This document shows positions 43,770 to 53,043 of a stretch of DNA of 64,000 nt, piece after piece (within the stretch, counting starts at the first letter, position 1; each line of letters begins with the position of its first letter). The stretch covers positions 124,001-188,000 of the forward strand of contig CBFICB010000003.1 in the NCBI GenBank assembly GCA_965661005.1, given 5' to 3'. The notes under the pieces were generated by a model. The model had not been told where the DNA came from and did no database searches. It was given only the letters and a program-made list of their open reading frames with translations. A program made the translations under genes and the position numbers. The stretch comes from UBA5109 sp965661005 (GTDB lineage: Bacteria > Pseudomonadota > Gammaproteobacteria > Pseudomonadales > Pseudohongiellaceae).

Positions 43770-44738
43770 ATGTCACGCAAACGAGAATTAAATCTCCAGC
43801 ATGATCAATTTAGATGTCGCGGTGCATCCCTCGACCTACAACAACTACTCGACCAACGTCATGTAGCCAGAGCGCTCGAGCTCTATTATCAGTCACGTTC
43901 TCGTTTGGGTATGTCAGGTTCCCATATTTCAAAGGCAAAAGGTCGCGGAGTTGATTTTGAAGAACACAGAGCCTACCAAGCTGGCGACGATATTCGAAGT
44001 ATAGACTGGCGTGTCACTGCTCGTACTGGTCGACCTTTTACTAAGATTTTCCGAGAAGAAAGAGAAAGACCGGTTATTATTGGCGTGGATCAGAGCCACC
44101 AAATGTTTTTTGGTAGCCAAATTAGCTTCAAATCAGTAGTGGCCGCTGAAATTGCAGCTATTTTATGCTGGATGACCGTAGATAATGGAGACAGAGTTGG
44201 TGGTGTCGTCTACTCTGACAATAACAGCGAAATGGTGAAACCAAGACGCGGGAAACGTTCTGCCTTACGTTTCTTGAGTCTGCTTGCAGATTATAATCAG
44301 CAACTGCTGATGCAACATAAACCACCAGCCGGTACATCCTCCAAATCAGGCCTGCGAGATGCATTGGAACATATTTATAGAATTACTCGTCCAGGCTCCA
44401 CTATCTATTTAATCAGCGACTTTATTGAAATGGACAAGCTCTGCTTACAATATATGCAGCAGCTATCTTTGCATAACAACCTAACCTGCATCTTTATCTA
44501 CGATATTCTCGAAACCCAGCTTCCTCAACCAGGCGTATACAATATTACTAATGGCGATGAAATGGACACAATTGATACTTATTCCTCAGAAGTTAGAGAT
44601 TCTTACCATCAAGCCTTTGAAGACAGATTACAAAACTTACGAGCTGAACTTAATTTGTTAAAAGTTCCTTTGATAAGTTTAAGAACAGACCAAGTTGTAT
44701 TGGAACAATTAGAAACATGGAATCAGAAGACCCCTTAA
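43770..44738 (+). CDS. DUF58 protein of the MoxR/Bat operon
   Basis: A 322-residue soluble protein. The DUF58 motif is near residues 60-95 (GRGVDFEEHRAYQAGDDIRSIDWRVTARTG). The rest resembles a degenerate VWA fold, with VIIGVDQSHQMFFGSQ in place of a proper MIDAS. It is probably the membrane-recruited partner of MoxR. It begins 21 bp after moxR and its end overlaps the next gene by 22 bp. Confidence 0.9.
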   Translation: MSRKRELNLQHDQFRCRGASLDLQQLLDQRHVARALELYYQSRSRLGMSGSHISKAKGRGVDFEEHRAYQAGDDIRSIDWRVTARTGRPFTKIFREERERPVIIGVDQSHQMFFGSQISFKSVVAAEIAAILCWMTVDNGDRVGGVVYSDNNSEMVKPRRGKRSALRFLSLLADYNQQLLMQHKPPAGTSSKSGLRDALEHIYRITRPGSTIYLISDFIEMDKLCLQYMQQLSLHNNLTCIFIYDILETQLPQPGVYNITNGDEMDTIDTYSSEVRDSYHQAFEDRLQNLRAELNLLKVPLISLRTDQVVLEQLETWNQKTP

Positions 44739-45274
44739 GTCAATTAGCAGATATACATCTGCCTGACCCCGTTAGCTTCTGGCCTTTAGCTCCTGGCTGG
44801 TGGCTTGTCATTGTCGTGATTTTAGTTGGGCTATGCTGGTTAGCTACTCTCTCAGTCAAAAAACTTATACTTAATCGACGATTACAAATAGCTCAGAAAG
44901 AATTGGAAAAGGCTTTGCAGGCTTACCATGATCATATAACGCAAAAGCCTGATGACGAAAACCAGGCTGGTCTGGACTACCTCTATGCCGTTAATTCAGT
45001 ATTAAATCGTGTTGCCCTTTTTACCAATCTTAAACTTTCACGCGAAATTGCCAAACTGACTGGTAAACCATGGCTGAAATACCTTGATCAAACATATGGA
45101 CAAAATGAGTTTCAAGATGGCCCGGGCAAGGTTCTTGCCGAAGGCCAATACCGCCCAATTTTCAAAGGTGAAGTTGAAAGCTTATACAAGCTGGCACAGA
45201 GCTGGATAGAAGCCTGTTATAAACGCAAAAACAAAGCCGCAGCAAACCATAATAAAATAAAGGTGGCTGCATGA
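44717..45274 (+). CDS. DUF4381 single-pass membrane protein
   Basis: A 185-residue protein typical of the third place in MoxR-Bat operons. The N-terminus has LADIHLPDPVSFWPLAPGWW, then one membrane helix (about 29-48, VIVVILVGLCWLATLSV), then a charged helical cytoplasmic region. Function is not known; DUF4381 presumably anchors the complex. It overlaps the DUF58 gene by 22 bp and the following VWA gene by 4 bp. Confidence 0.85.
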   Translation: MESEDPLSQLADIHLPDPVSFWPLAPGWWLVIVVILVGLCWLATLSVKKLILNRRLQIAQKELEKALQAYHDHITQKPDDENQAGLDYLYAVNSVLNRVALFTNLKLSREIAKLTGKPWLKYLDQTYGQNEFQDGPGKVLAEGQYRPIFKGEVESLYKLAQSWIEACYKRKNKAAANHNKIKVAA

Positions 45275-46311
45275 TTGAATTTCAATGGCCATGGGTTTTC
45301 ATTCTCATACCGCTTCCATACCTGGTAAACCGTCTAATGCCGCGAGCAGAAATAGTTGAAGCGCCATTATTCGTCCCCTTTTTCAATTCCCTGAAATCAG
45401 TTGTCAATTCCAGCCCCAGATTAGGCAGTCGCAGCTGGATTCTTTCAATATTGGCCCTGCTGTGTTGGCTCTTGCTGGTCATTGCAGCCAGCAGGCCGCA
45501 ATGGGTTGGGGAACCAGTACAACTTCCAACAACAGGTCGAGACCTTATGCTATCCGTCGACATCTCGGGCAGTATGGAAGCTCAGGATATTCAGCTTCAA
45601 GGCCGCAATGCGACGCGATTAGAGGTCGTTAAATCTGTTGTGGGCGATTTTGTAGAAAGACGTACTGGTGACCGTCTTGGATTGATTCTGTTTGCAGCAA
45701 GGGCCTATACACAAGCTCCTTTGACTTTTGATAGAGAAACAGTCGGCATACTATTAGAAGAAGCTCAAATAGGCATTATTGAAGAAAATGCAACAGCCAT
45801 TGGCGATGCCATAGGTTTAGGTGTTCGACATTTACGTGAACGTCCCGAAGCCAGCCGTATATTAATTCTACTGACTGATGGCGTAAATAATGCTGGACAG
45901 GTATCACCCATGCAGGCCGGAGAGCTCGCCTTACGCGAAGGCATTAGGATTTACACTATTGGAATTGGTGCCGAAAGTGCTGCAAGATCATCAATATTCA
46001 GTTCCCGTGCTGTTAACCCCTCTGCCGATCTCGATGAAGAGACCTTAACCGCAATTGCTGAGAATACGGGTGGTCAATATTTTAGAGCCCGTAATATTGA
46101 AGAACTGGAACAAATTTATGCCGTGCTAGATGAGCTTGAGCCGGTTGAACAGGAAGATGAAACTTTTCGTCCAACTATTGCTCTATTTTATTGGCCTCTG
46201 GGTCTTTGCTTGTTGCTGAGCTTTATTATTACATTAAGCAGATTGCCTGTTCTAAGTCTCTGGAAAAAAGATCTACCCGCCCCTATATCTATGACTGAAA
46301 GTAAAATTTAG
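45271..46311 (+). CDS. VWA-domain membrane protein (BatA type)
   Basis: A 346-residue membrane protein. Membrane helices lie near residues 5-22, 56-73 and 310-330, and a von Willebrand A domain lies between about 90 and 290. The MIDAS motif DISGS is complete (D97, S99, S101) with later T and D residues (LTDGVNNAG). Bat proteins in other bacteria support aerotolerance or envelope stress survival with MoxR. ATG overlaps the DUF4381 stop by 4 bp. It ends one base before the next start. Confidence 0.9.
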   Translation: MIEFQWPWVFILIPLPYLVNRLMPRAEIVEAPLFVPFFNSLKSVVNSSPRLGSRSWILSILALLCWLLLVIAASRPQWVGEPVQLPTTGRDLMLSVDISGSMEAQDIQLQGRNATRLEVVKSVVGDFVERRTGDRLGLILFAARAYTQAPLTFDRETVGILLEEAQIGIIEENATAIGDAIGLGVRHLRERPEASRILILLTDGVNNAGQVSPMQAGELALREGIRIYTIGIGAESAARSSIFSSRAVNPSADLDEETLTAIAENTGGQYFRARNIEELEQIYAVLDELEPVEQEDETFRPTIALFYWPLGLCLLLSFIITLSRLPVLSLWKKDLPAPISMTESKI

Positions 46312-48114
46312 ATGGACGTTATGCCAACATTTATCGAAAATTTTCATTTTATAAGACCCCTTTTTTTATTGGGGCTGATTCCTGCCGCCATTCTGGTAGC
46401 AACTTTAGGCTTCCTGCATAGTCGAAATTCCAGTTGGTATAAAGCGGTCGATGCTAGTTTGTTACCATTCTTGCTGGAACAAAATGCCCGCTCAAGACAG
46501 TACCTTCCCTTATATGGCCTGTTAAGCATATGGGTACTTTCAATTATTGCTTTAGCTGGTCCTGCATGGCAGCAAATTCCCTCCCCTGTTCAGGAGCGCG
46601 AAGATGCCATGGTTATCGTGCAAGACCTATCACTATCAATGTATTCCACTGATTTAAATCCTAGTCGGCTCGTTCGCGCCCAGCGTAAGCTAATTGATAT
46701 TCTCAACAGCCGTAAAGAAGAAGGACAGACAGCACTGGTTGTTTATGCTGGTAGCGCACATACTGTTACACCGTTAACAGATGATATAGCCACTATCAAC
46801 AATATGATTTCTGCGCTCGATCCAAACATCATGCCTTTACTGGGAAGTAAACCCGAAGAAGGCATTAGGCTCGCGGTCGAGTTACTAGAAAATGCGCAAT
46901 TAGCTGAAGCAAAAATTATGTTGGTGACTGATGGTATTAATAGAGCTGATCTAGCCGGTATTAGAGATATATTAAACGGTACTTTTCATAACCTTGTGAT
47001 ATTGGGAGTGGGAACTGACGAAGGCGCACCAATACCCACTAACGAAGGTTTCTTGCGCGATCAGAATAATGCTATCGTCATTCCCAGCCTGAATCGTAGT
47101 TTATTGGAAGAATTAGCTGAATCAGTTAATGGACGTTATGCAGATGCCGTTTTATCAGATAATGATATCGATTACTTACTGGAACAAACCCTATTGGATG
47201 ACACTCGAAATTTGCGCGATGTAGAACAAGATTTTGACACATGGGCTGAAGCAGGACCATGGCTGCTATTGCTTGTTCTTCCTTTAGCTGCTCTTTCATT
47301 TCGACGTGGCTGGCTTCTTAGCATATGTTTCATGTTCTTTATCTCGCCTCATCAACAAGCTTATGCTCTAGGCTGGAAAGACCTCTGGTCAAATAAAAAC
47401 CAGCAAGGCGTGCAGGCTTTCGTGACTGATGAGTTTGATGAAGCAGCTAACCTTTTTGAGGACGAAAACTGGCGTGCTGCTTCCTTTTACCGTAATGGAG
47501 ACTATCAGTCTGCCTTGAATGAACTCAATGCCCAAAGCGGTCTCAATGCCACCTACAACAAAGCAAACACGCTAGCCCAATTAAAAAGATATGCGGATGC
47601 TATTGATGCCTATGATGAGGTGCTAGCAGAACAACCTGATCATACTGACGCCCTATTCAATAAAGCCATTGTTCAAAATTTGCTTGAAGAGCAAGAAAAA
47701 ATGCAACCAGAAGATCAGGAAGAAAATGAACAAGGCCAGGAACAAGAGCAGGATGAGTCCGAACAAAGCCAGTCTGAACAACAACAAAATCAAGAGCAAG
47801 CACAACAGAGTGAGCAAGATCAGGAGAACTCTGAGCAACCACCTGAGCAGCAGGAAGAATCTGAGGTAACTGATTCTGATGCCGGCCAGGAGCAGGAGAA
47901 TGAAGAAGAGCAGGAAGGTCCAGACCCAGAAACGGCACAAACCCAGGAATCGGCTGAAGAAGAACAGGCAATGCAACAATGGTTAGGTCGCATTGAAGAT
48001 GACCCTGGTGAATTACTTAGGAATAAATTCCGTTACCAGACCCAACAGTTGCTTTATGAGCAGCTACAAAATCCTGGAACTCTCGGCACAGGAACAACTG
48101 ATCAGATATGGTAA
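46312..48114 (+). CDS. VWA-TPR fusion membrane protein (BatB/BatC type)
   Basis: A 600-residue protein joining BatB and BatC roles. Two membrane helices near the N-terminus (17-34, 68-84) precede a VWA domain with the MIDAS-like DLSLS (D105, S107, S109). Another helix follows near 325-350. Two TPR repeats lie at about 395-455 (NATYNKANTLAQLKRYADAIDAYDEVL). Residues about 460-560 are an extreme Gln/Glu-rich linker. The end is a conserved basic motif (LLRNKFRYQTQQL). The first ATG (46312) abuts the previous stop; a second ATG lies three codons in. Confidence 0.9.
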   Translation: MDVMPTFIENFHFIRPLFLLGLIPAAILVATLGFLHSRNSSWYKAVDASLLPFLLEQNARSRQYLPLYGLLSIWVLSIIALAGPAWQQIPSPVQEREDAMVIVQDLSLSMYSTDLNPSRLVRAQRKLIDILNSRKEEGQTALVVYAGSAHTVTPLTDDIATINNMISALDPNIMPLLGSKPEEGIRLAVELLENAQLAEAKIMLVTDGINRADLAGIRDILNGTFHNLVILGVGTDEGAPIPTNEGFLRDQNNAIVIPSLNRSLLEELAESVNGRYADAVLSDNDIDYLLEQTLLDDTRNLRDVEQDFDTWAEAGPWLLLLVLPLAALSFRRGWLLSICFMFFISPHQQAYALGWKDLWSNKNQQGVQAFVTDEFDEAANLFEDENWRAASFYRNGDYQSALNELNAQSGLNATYNKANTLAQLKRYADAIDAYDEVLAEQPDHTDALFNKAIVQNLLEEQEKMQPEDQEENEQGQEQEQDESEQSQSEQQQNQEQAQQSEQDQENSEQPPEQQEESEVTDSDAGQEQENEEEQEGPDPETAQTQESAEEEQAMQQWLGRIEDDPGELLRNKFRYQTQQLLYEQLQNPGTLGTGTTDQIW

Positions 48115-49853
48115 AACGTATTGGAATCTTAATATTCGCCTGGCTTCCTATGCTTGCTTTTACTCAAGATGGCATGCTTAGTGCTTTTGTCGATCGGACC
48201 GAGGTCTCTATTAATGATGTCTTTACCCTGACTATCAGAGTGAATGCGGAAATACGTGGAGGCAGACCCGATATAGACTCTCTACAACAAGATTTTGAAA
48301 TTATCGGTAGCAGCGAAAGAAATAGCTTTACCTTTATAAATGGCGTTTCTCAGCAGTGGTCTGAATTTCGAATATCTATTCGTCCACGCTCAACAGGAAA
48401 TTTAACAATCCCAGCATTTCGTGTAGGCAACGAAGTCACAATGCCAATCACTGTTATGGTTTCTGATGGCGTTCAAAACCAGGTTAGCTCAGATGACTTC
48501 TTCCTCACCTCCAGTGTTAGTAAAGAAACAGTATATGTACAGGGACAATTACTTTATACCGTAAAAATTTACTTTTCTGTTCCTTTCGATCAAGGCGCAC
48601 AGCTTGGAGCCCCAGTAGTAGAAAATACAGTCATACAACAGCTAGGCAATGATATAAGCACACAAGAAGTTATTGACGGCCTGCGCTATAACGTCATAGA
48701 GCGTCGCTTTGTCCTGTTTCCTCAAAGCAGTGGCACCTTGGAAATTTCCCCCATCAGCTTTACTGCAACAGTAGGACGACGCCGGACTGGCAGCATCTTC
48801 TCTGGACAGATGACTGGTGGGCGTGCAATTAACCTCAGAAGCGAATCCCATTTAATTAACGTGCTAGGTAAACCAGCCACATATCCAGCAGACGCCACCT
48901 GGTTGCCCTCCAGCAACCTGCAACTGGAAGAAAACTGGAGCGGAAGCTTACAGGACCTTTTAACTGGTGAAGCTATCACTAGAAATCTAAGATTACGTGC
49001 TGACGGCTTGAGTAGTTCCTTATTACCTGAAATCGAATATTCTGAAACAGAAGCTTTAAAGTTTTATCCTGATCAGGCCAATCGAGAAGATCTAGCTAAT
49101 CAGGATGGTGTGACAGGAATACGCTCACAAGGGACTGCTATAGTTGCCAATGAAGGCGGAAATTTTGTTCTACCGGAAATTGAAATTCCTTGGTGGAACA
49201 CTTCGACGGACTCTCTGGAATACGCGCGATTGCCTCAACATACTTTAAGTGTATTGCCTGGCAATACATCAGAGAATCTGCCTGGCCCTATTCCAGTTGA
49301 AAGTGATAGCGTCCAAATACAAACTAGCGCGCCTGAAACAACGCAGAGTAATAGCCAAAGATTTTGGATCTTGACTACCAGCATATTCGCCATAGCCTGG
49401 CTCTTCAGTACGCTTATGTGGTACCGCAGTAAACTAACACTTAAACAATTTGCAGCCGGGTTATTAACACCATCATCAACTGCCAAAACTCTTTCTGTTA
49501 AGAATAATGAAATTAAAGAGCCCTCAGTTGATAAAGCTTTCCAAAACTTTCAACAAGCTTGTAAGAATGAAAACCTATCTGACATCAAGCAGGCTTTACT
49601 AATTTGGGCTCGATTACACTTTTCCGACAAACAAATTATCGCTATAGAAAGTTTAAAAAAATATGTTGAAAAGACTGTACTTGTAGAGATCCTTGATGAC
49701 CTGGAAAAAACTCTTTACAGCACAAATTCTGATGACAAAAGATTTCAATCTAAGGCCTTGTCAGCCGAAATAAAAAGACTACACAAAAAAGGTTACAAAC
49801 CAGAAAAAAGTACGGCAGAGCACTATACTCTGCCGCCTCTTTACAAAAATTAA
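48108..49853 (+). CDS. BatD-family exported protein
   Basis: A 581-residue protein. It starts with a signal peptide (RIGILIFAWLPMLAFTQ) and has the BatD pattern of tandem immunoglobulin-like beta domains: ELSV-type DRTEVSINDVFTLTIRVN, and FRISIRPRSTGNLTIPAFRVG. A single membrane helix lies near 425-445 (WILTTSIFAIAWLFSTLMW) and a helical cytoplasmic tail follows. It is the last gene in the operon, overlapping the VWA-TPR gene by 7 bp. It probably links the complex to the periplasm. No clear terminator follows, only a T8 run near 49870. Confidence 0.88.
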   Translation: MVKRIGILIFAWLPMLAFTQDGMLSAFVDRTEVSINDVFTLTIRVNAEIRGGRPDIDSLQQDFEIIGSSERNSFTFINGVSQQWSEFRISIRPRSTGNLTIPAFRVGNEVTMPITVMVSDGVQNQVSSDDFFLTSSVSKETVYVQGQLLYTVKIYFSVPFDQGAQLGAPVVENTVIQQLGNDISTQEVIDGLRYNVIERRFVLFPQSSGTLEISPISFTATVGRRRTGSIFSGQMTGGRAINLRSESHLINVLGKPATYPADATWLPSSNLQLEENWSGSLQDLLTGEAITRNLRLRADGLSSSLLPEIEYSETEALKFYPDQANREDLANQDGVTGIRSQGTAIVANEGGNFVLPEIEIPWWNTSTDSLEYARLPQHTLSVLPGNTSENLPGPIPVESDSVQIQTSAPETTQSNSQRFWILTTSIFAIAWLFSTLMWYRSKLTLKQFAAGLLTPSSTAKTLSVKNNEIKEPSVDKAFQNFQQACKNENLSDIKQALLIWARLHFSDKQIIAIESLKKYVEKTVLVEILDDLEKTLYSTNSDDKRFQSKALSAEIKRLHKKGYKPEKSTAEHYTLPPLYKN

Positions 49854-49921
49854 CACCAAAACTAACTAAAGATTTTTTTTAAAAACTACATTCTAAAAGC
49901 TTCGTTAATCAGTTTACGCTT

Positions 49922-50374
49922 TCAGGCAGATTTCAAAAAGCCCTTCATAGGCTGTTGATTAATTGCAATTTTCCTGGGCTTCATTGCTTCTGGAATCTCC
50001 CGAACCAGATCAACATGCAATAAGCCATTATTTAAAGTTGCGCTTACAACTTGAACATGGTCCTCCAGTCTGAATTGTCTTTTGAAATTACGCTCTGCTA
50101 TCCCTTGGTGCAGATAGTTTCTTGCGCTTTCCTTGTTATCCTTATTAGCTGAAATGCTTAAAATATTGTCTTCAATTTCAATGGAAATTTCGCTCTCTTC
50201 AAAGCCAGCAATTGCCATACTAATTCTATAGTTATCTGTTTCAAGGAGTTCAATGTTATATGGCGGATAGGCCGATTGTGAACGATCTGTAGTGTTGACC
50301 TTATCTAACAAGTTTGCAAGATGATCAAAACCTATAGTCGAACGATATAGTGGAGAAAAGTCAAAAGTAGTCAT
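49922..50374 (-). CDS. ibpA: IbpA-type small heat-shock protein (Hsp20)
   Basis: A 150-residue alpha-crystallin protein. The N-terminal MTTFDFSPLYRSTIGFD is characteristic of IbpA/B. The alpha-crystallin domain spans about 38-125 (YNIELLETDNYRISMAIAGF...NGLLHVDLVREIPE), and the C-terminal IxI motif is I136-A-I138. It binds unfolding proteins and inclusion bodies for later refolding by DnaK/ClpB. ATG at 50374 is chosen over one 14 codons upstream because GAGG lies eight bases before it and the family N-terminus starts there. Its leader is a ROSE-type RNA thermometer under a heat-shock promoter. Confidence 0.96.
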   Translation of the reverse strand: MTTFDFSPLYRSTIGFDHLANLLDKVNTTDRSQSAYPPYNIELLETDNYRISMAIAGFEESEISIEIEDNILSISANKDNKESARNYLHQGIAERNFKRQFRLEDHVQVVSATLNNGLLHVDLVREIPEAMKPRKIAINQQPMKGFLKSA

Positions 50375-50464
50375 AGTTATATCCTCATTAAGCGATATTG
50401 ATATTTGCCTGTTCATATGAACCAGACGGCTTGATAGTGAAGCTCAAGGAGCCTTCACTATGGA
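50375..50464 (-). ncRNA. ROSE-like RNA thermometer in the ibpA 5' leader
   Basis: The leader folds as serial hairpins ending in one that hides the ribosome site. The last hairpin (50398 to 50379, minus strand) pairs AUAUC with GAUAU, leaves a bulged G, then pairs CU with AG around the loop UAAUG, so the AGGAU ribosome site is closed. The anti-SD strand contains UCGCU, which fits the ROSE consensus U(U/C)GCU with the bulged G. A 9-bp hairpin with a G bulge lies at 50434-50461 and a GUUCAUAUGAAC hairpin at 50411-50422. The leader length, about 90 nt, resembles E. coli ibpA. ROSE elements melt at heat-shock temperature and free translation. Confidence 0.8.
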
Positions 50465-50469
50465 TATAA

Positions 50470-50495
50470 CTATGGGCATTTATGTATTTTTCAAG
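50470..50495 (-). promoter_or_regulatory. Sigma-32 type heat-shock promoter of ibpA
   Basis: On the minus strand CTTGAAA (50495-50489), an 11-bp spacer, then GCCCATAG (50477-50470). This is close to the sigma-32 consensus CTTGAAA / CCCCATnT. Transcription would start near 50464, just before the ROSE hairpins. Confidence 0.72.
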
Positions 50496-50510
50496 TCTTG
50501 AACAGCCAAC

Positions 50511-50744
50511 TTAGTTCACACCTTCAGAGTCGCCAATGAAGGTAAATCGAGGTATAAATTTCCCTTCATTTTCTACTTCTTCTGTAAACATACTTAAGGG
50601 CCTAACCCAATATCCTCCTTCTCCGTATAAAGGAACATATAGAACCATTAGCTGACCAGTTTCCGAATCTTTAGCAAAGCCAAGTACACTGTAATCTTTA
50701 CCCTTGTAATGACGATAAAGTCCCAAAGGTATTAAATCCGACAT
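50511..50744 (-). CDS. DUF1653 family protein
   Basis: A 77-residue protein of the DUF1653 family: GLYRHYKGKDYSVLGFAKDSETGQ, VLYVPLYGEGGYWVRPLSMF and VPRFTFI-like end (IPRFTFIG). The fold is a small beta barrel; the function is unknown. ATG at 50744 is chosen because GAGG lies eight bases before it; an upstream in-frame start at 50768 would add residues outside the family. It lies just upstream of ibpA and is transcribed in the same direction. Confidence 0.85.
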   Translation of the reverse strand: MSDLIPLGLYRHYKGKDYSVLGFAKDSETGQLMVLYVPLYGEGGYWVRPLSMFTEEVENEGKFIPRFTFIGDSEGVN

Positions 50745-50881
50745 GACAGCCCCCTCAATTGTGTTCAATTTTATTCATAAAATAAAAGCATTTTAATTTG
50801 ATAAAACTTTTTTGAGCAAGGTAATAAATATAAATTTATACCAATAGTTGAAGATTGAAATTGAGAATTAAAATTCTAAGC

Positions 50882-52420
50882 TTACTCATTATTATGTAAA
50901 CCAAGAACCTCTTCTTCCTGATTGCTGGGCTGTATCAATTTTTTATTACTGAACTTCCCGTGTTTGGCACGATCATTACGGGTATTTTCCAGCTCGGTTA
51001 AATATTCTTTTGACACATCATCTGTAACATATACTCCATTAAAGACTGAGCACTCAAAATCCATTGGCAGAATGCTGCCCTCAGCGCAAGAAGAAACAAG
51101 ATCTTCCAAATCCTGAAATATCAGCCAGTCGGCACCTATCATTTTTTGAATTTCCTCTACCGTTTTATCGTGCGCAATTAATTCACTGACAGCAGGCATA
51201 TCAATTCCATAAACATTGGGGTATCGGACTGGTGGTGCAGCGGAACAAAAATACACTTTCTTAGCTCCAGCATCCCGTGCCATTTCAATTATCTGACGGC
51301 AGGTTGTACCTCTAACTATTGAGTCATCTACGAGTAAAACATTTTTATCCTGAAATTCCAGTTGAGCAGCATTTAATTTTTGCTTAACTGATTTTTTCCT
51401 TTGGCTTTGACCCGGCATGATAAAAGTTCGACCGATATAACGGTTCTTGATAAAGCCTTCGCGGTATTTAACGCCTAAAGAGTTAGCCAGTTCTACAGCT
51501 GATGTGCGGCTAGTGTCTGGGATGGGAATCACAACATCAATATCATGATCAGGGCGTTCACGCTTAATTTTTTCTGCCAGTTTTTCTCCCATCCGCAAAC
51601 GCGATTTATAAACAGATATACCGTCCATCAAAGAGTCTGGACGCGCAAAATATACATGTTCAAAAATACAGGGATTCAAACTAACATCATCTGCGCAGAT
51701 TTTAGTGCTAAGATTTCCTTCCTGATCAATATATACAGCCTCACCAGGGGCAACATCCCGAATCAGCTTATAGCCTTGTGAATCAAGCGCGACACTTTCC
51801 GAGGCAAGCATATATTCAACTCCCTTTCGAGTGCGCTTTTCTCCAAAAACCAGAGGCCGAATTCCGTGCTTATCTCTAAAACCAACTATGCCGTAACCAA
51901 CCAACATCGCGACAGCAGCATAGGCTCCTCGACAACGCTTATGAACGCCACGTATTGCAGCAAATACATCTTCAGCAGTTGGCTTAATTTTATGCAGTTG
52001 CTGTAACTCATGCGCAAATACATTCAATAGCACCTCGGAATCAGAATCAGTGTTTAGATGCCGAAGGTCATCTTTAAAAATATCATCACTTAACTCCTTG
52101 GCGTTGGTTAAATTGCCGTTATGGGCAAGGCTAATGCCATAAGGAGAATTCACATAGAGAGGCTGAGCTTGGGCTGGGCCGGAGCTTCCTGCAGTAGGAT
52201 AGCGGACATGCCCGATGCCCATGTTGCCTGTCAGATTACGCATATGGCTGGAACGAAAAACATCCCGCACTAGCCCATTATCTTTGCGTAAATTTAATTT
52301 ACCATGTTCACTAGTTACAATGCCCGCCGCATCCTGTCCTCGATGCTGAAGCACCGTGAGGCTATCGTATAAAGTCAAATTAACATTAGACTTGCCTACA
52401 ATGCCGACTAATCCACACAT
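50882..52420 (-). CDS. purF: Amidophosphoribosyltransferase
   Basis: A 512-residue first enzyme of purine synthesis, making phosphoribosylamine from PRPP and glutamine. Cys2, after Met removal, is the N-terminal glutaminase nucleophile (MCGLVGIVG). HRGQDAAGI, GHVRYPTAG and AHNGNLTN shape the glutaminase site. The PRPP loop is NVLLVDDSIVRGTT. It follows cvpA by 57 bp in the conserved cvpA-purF order. The C-terminal tail ends FSNKKLIQPSNQEEEV. Confidence 0.97.
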   Translation of the reverse strand: MCGLVGIVGKSNVNLTLYDSLTVLQHRGQDAAGIVTSEHGKLNLRKDNGLVRDVFRSSHMRNLTGNMGIGHVRYPTAGSSGPAQAQPLYVNSPYGISLAHNGNLTNAKELSDDIFKDDLRHLNTDSDSEVLLNVFAHELQQLHKIKPTAEDVFAAIRGVHKRCRGAYAAVAMLVGYGIVGFRDKHGIRPLVFGEKRTRKGVEYMLASESVALDSQGYKLIRDVAPGEAVYIDQEGNLSTKICADDVSLNPCIFEHVYFARPDSLMDGISVYKSRLRMGEKLAEKIKRERPDHDIDVVIPIPDTSRTSAVELANSLGVKYREGFIKNRYIGRTFIMPGQSQRKKSVKQKLNAAQLEFQDKNVLLVDDSIVRGTTCRQIIEMARDAGAKKVYFCSAAPPVRYPNVYGIDMPAVSELIAHDKTVEEIQKMIGADWLIFQDLEDLVSSCAEGSILPMDFECSVFNGVYVTDDVSKEYLTELENTRNDRAKHGKFSNKKLIQPSNQEEEVLGLHNNE

Positions 52421-52477
52421 GCTAAACCCCTATTTGTTCTCACCCTGTTTATTCTCCAGTAATCTTAATTTTTACTT

Positions 52478-53032
52478 TTACAATAATTCATTGAGTGTAT
52501 CTATATCCATTTCAGTTGCGTCAATTAATGACGGATCTATTATTGCCGGATCAATGACTGGCGTCGTCAACTCATAATCAGCTAATTCTGCAACATTTTC
52601 CAAAACAACCATCATATAAGGCACTAAAAATGAGTCCTCATACCAGGGCTGACTAAACTCAAAAGGTGTTGTCAAAAATAAAACCAGCAAAACAATTATT
52701 GTGCCTCTTAACACTCCGAATAGTGAGCCTAAAGCCCTATCGACACCTTTTAAGCCAATTGCTGTACTCAACTTTGACATAAAGTTTCCCAGTAGAGTCC
52801 CAACAAACATAACCAGGATAAATAAGATTGTTGAAGCTAAAACTCTTCGTACTGTGGCATTTTCAAGCATATTCACCATTAAATCAGCCAGGGGGGCGCT
52901 AAAAAAACCTGCGACGAAAACTGCAGCCACCCAGGCTAGCAAAGAAAAAGCCTCTTTAACTAGACCGCGCCATAACCCAAGCAACATAGAAATAACGATA
53001 ATAATGAGAATACTGATATCAGCGACTGTCAC
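52478..53032 (-). CDS. cvpA: CvpA family membrane protein
   Basis: A 184-residue inner-membrane protein with four hydrophobic segments. The N-terminal WRGLVKEAFSLLAWV and the GLKGVDRALGSLFGVLRG segment are CvpA marks. CvpA is needed for colicin V production and envelope stress tolerance in E. coli. The start is GTG at 53032 behind GGGG. The C-terminal tail is acidic with repeated ID dipeptides (VIDPAIIDPSLID). It lies between the SPOR protein and purF, as in Pseudomonas. Confidence 0.9.
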   Translation of the reverse strand: MTVADISILIIIVISMLLGLWRGLVKEAFSLLAWVAAVFVAGFFSAPLADLMVNMLENATVRRVLASTILFILVMFVGTLLGNFMSKLSTAIGLKGVDRALGSLFGVLRGTIIVLLVLFLTTPFEFSQPWYEDSFLVPYMMVVLENVAELADYELTTPVIDPAIIDPSLIDATEMDIDTLNELL

Positions 53033-53043
53033 ACTTTCCCCAT

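Noticed and set aside
47653..47979. Leucine-rich 108-codon frame antisense to the Gln/Glu linker
   Set aside because: It is the complement of CAA/GAA/GAG-rich codons, which reads as Leu/Phe in reverse; a composition artefact.
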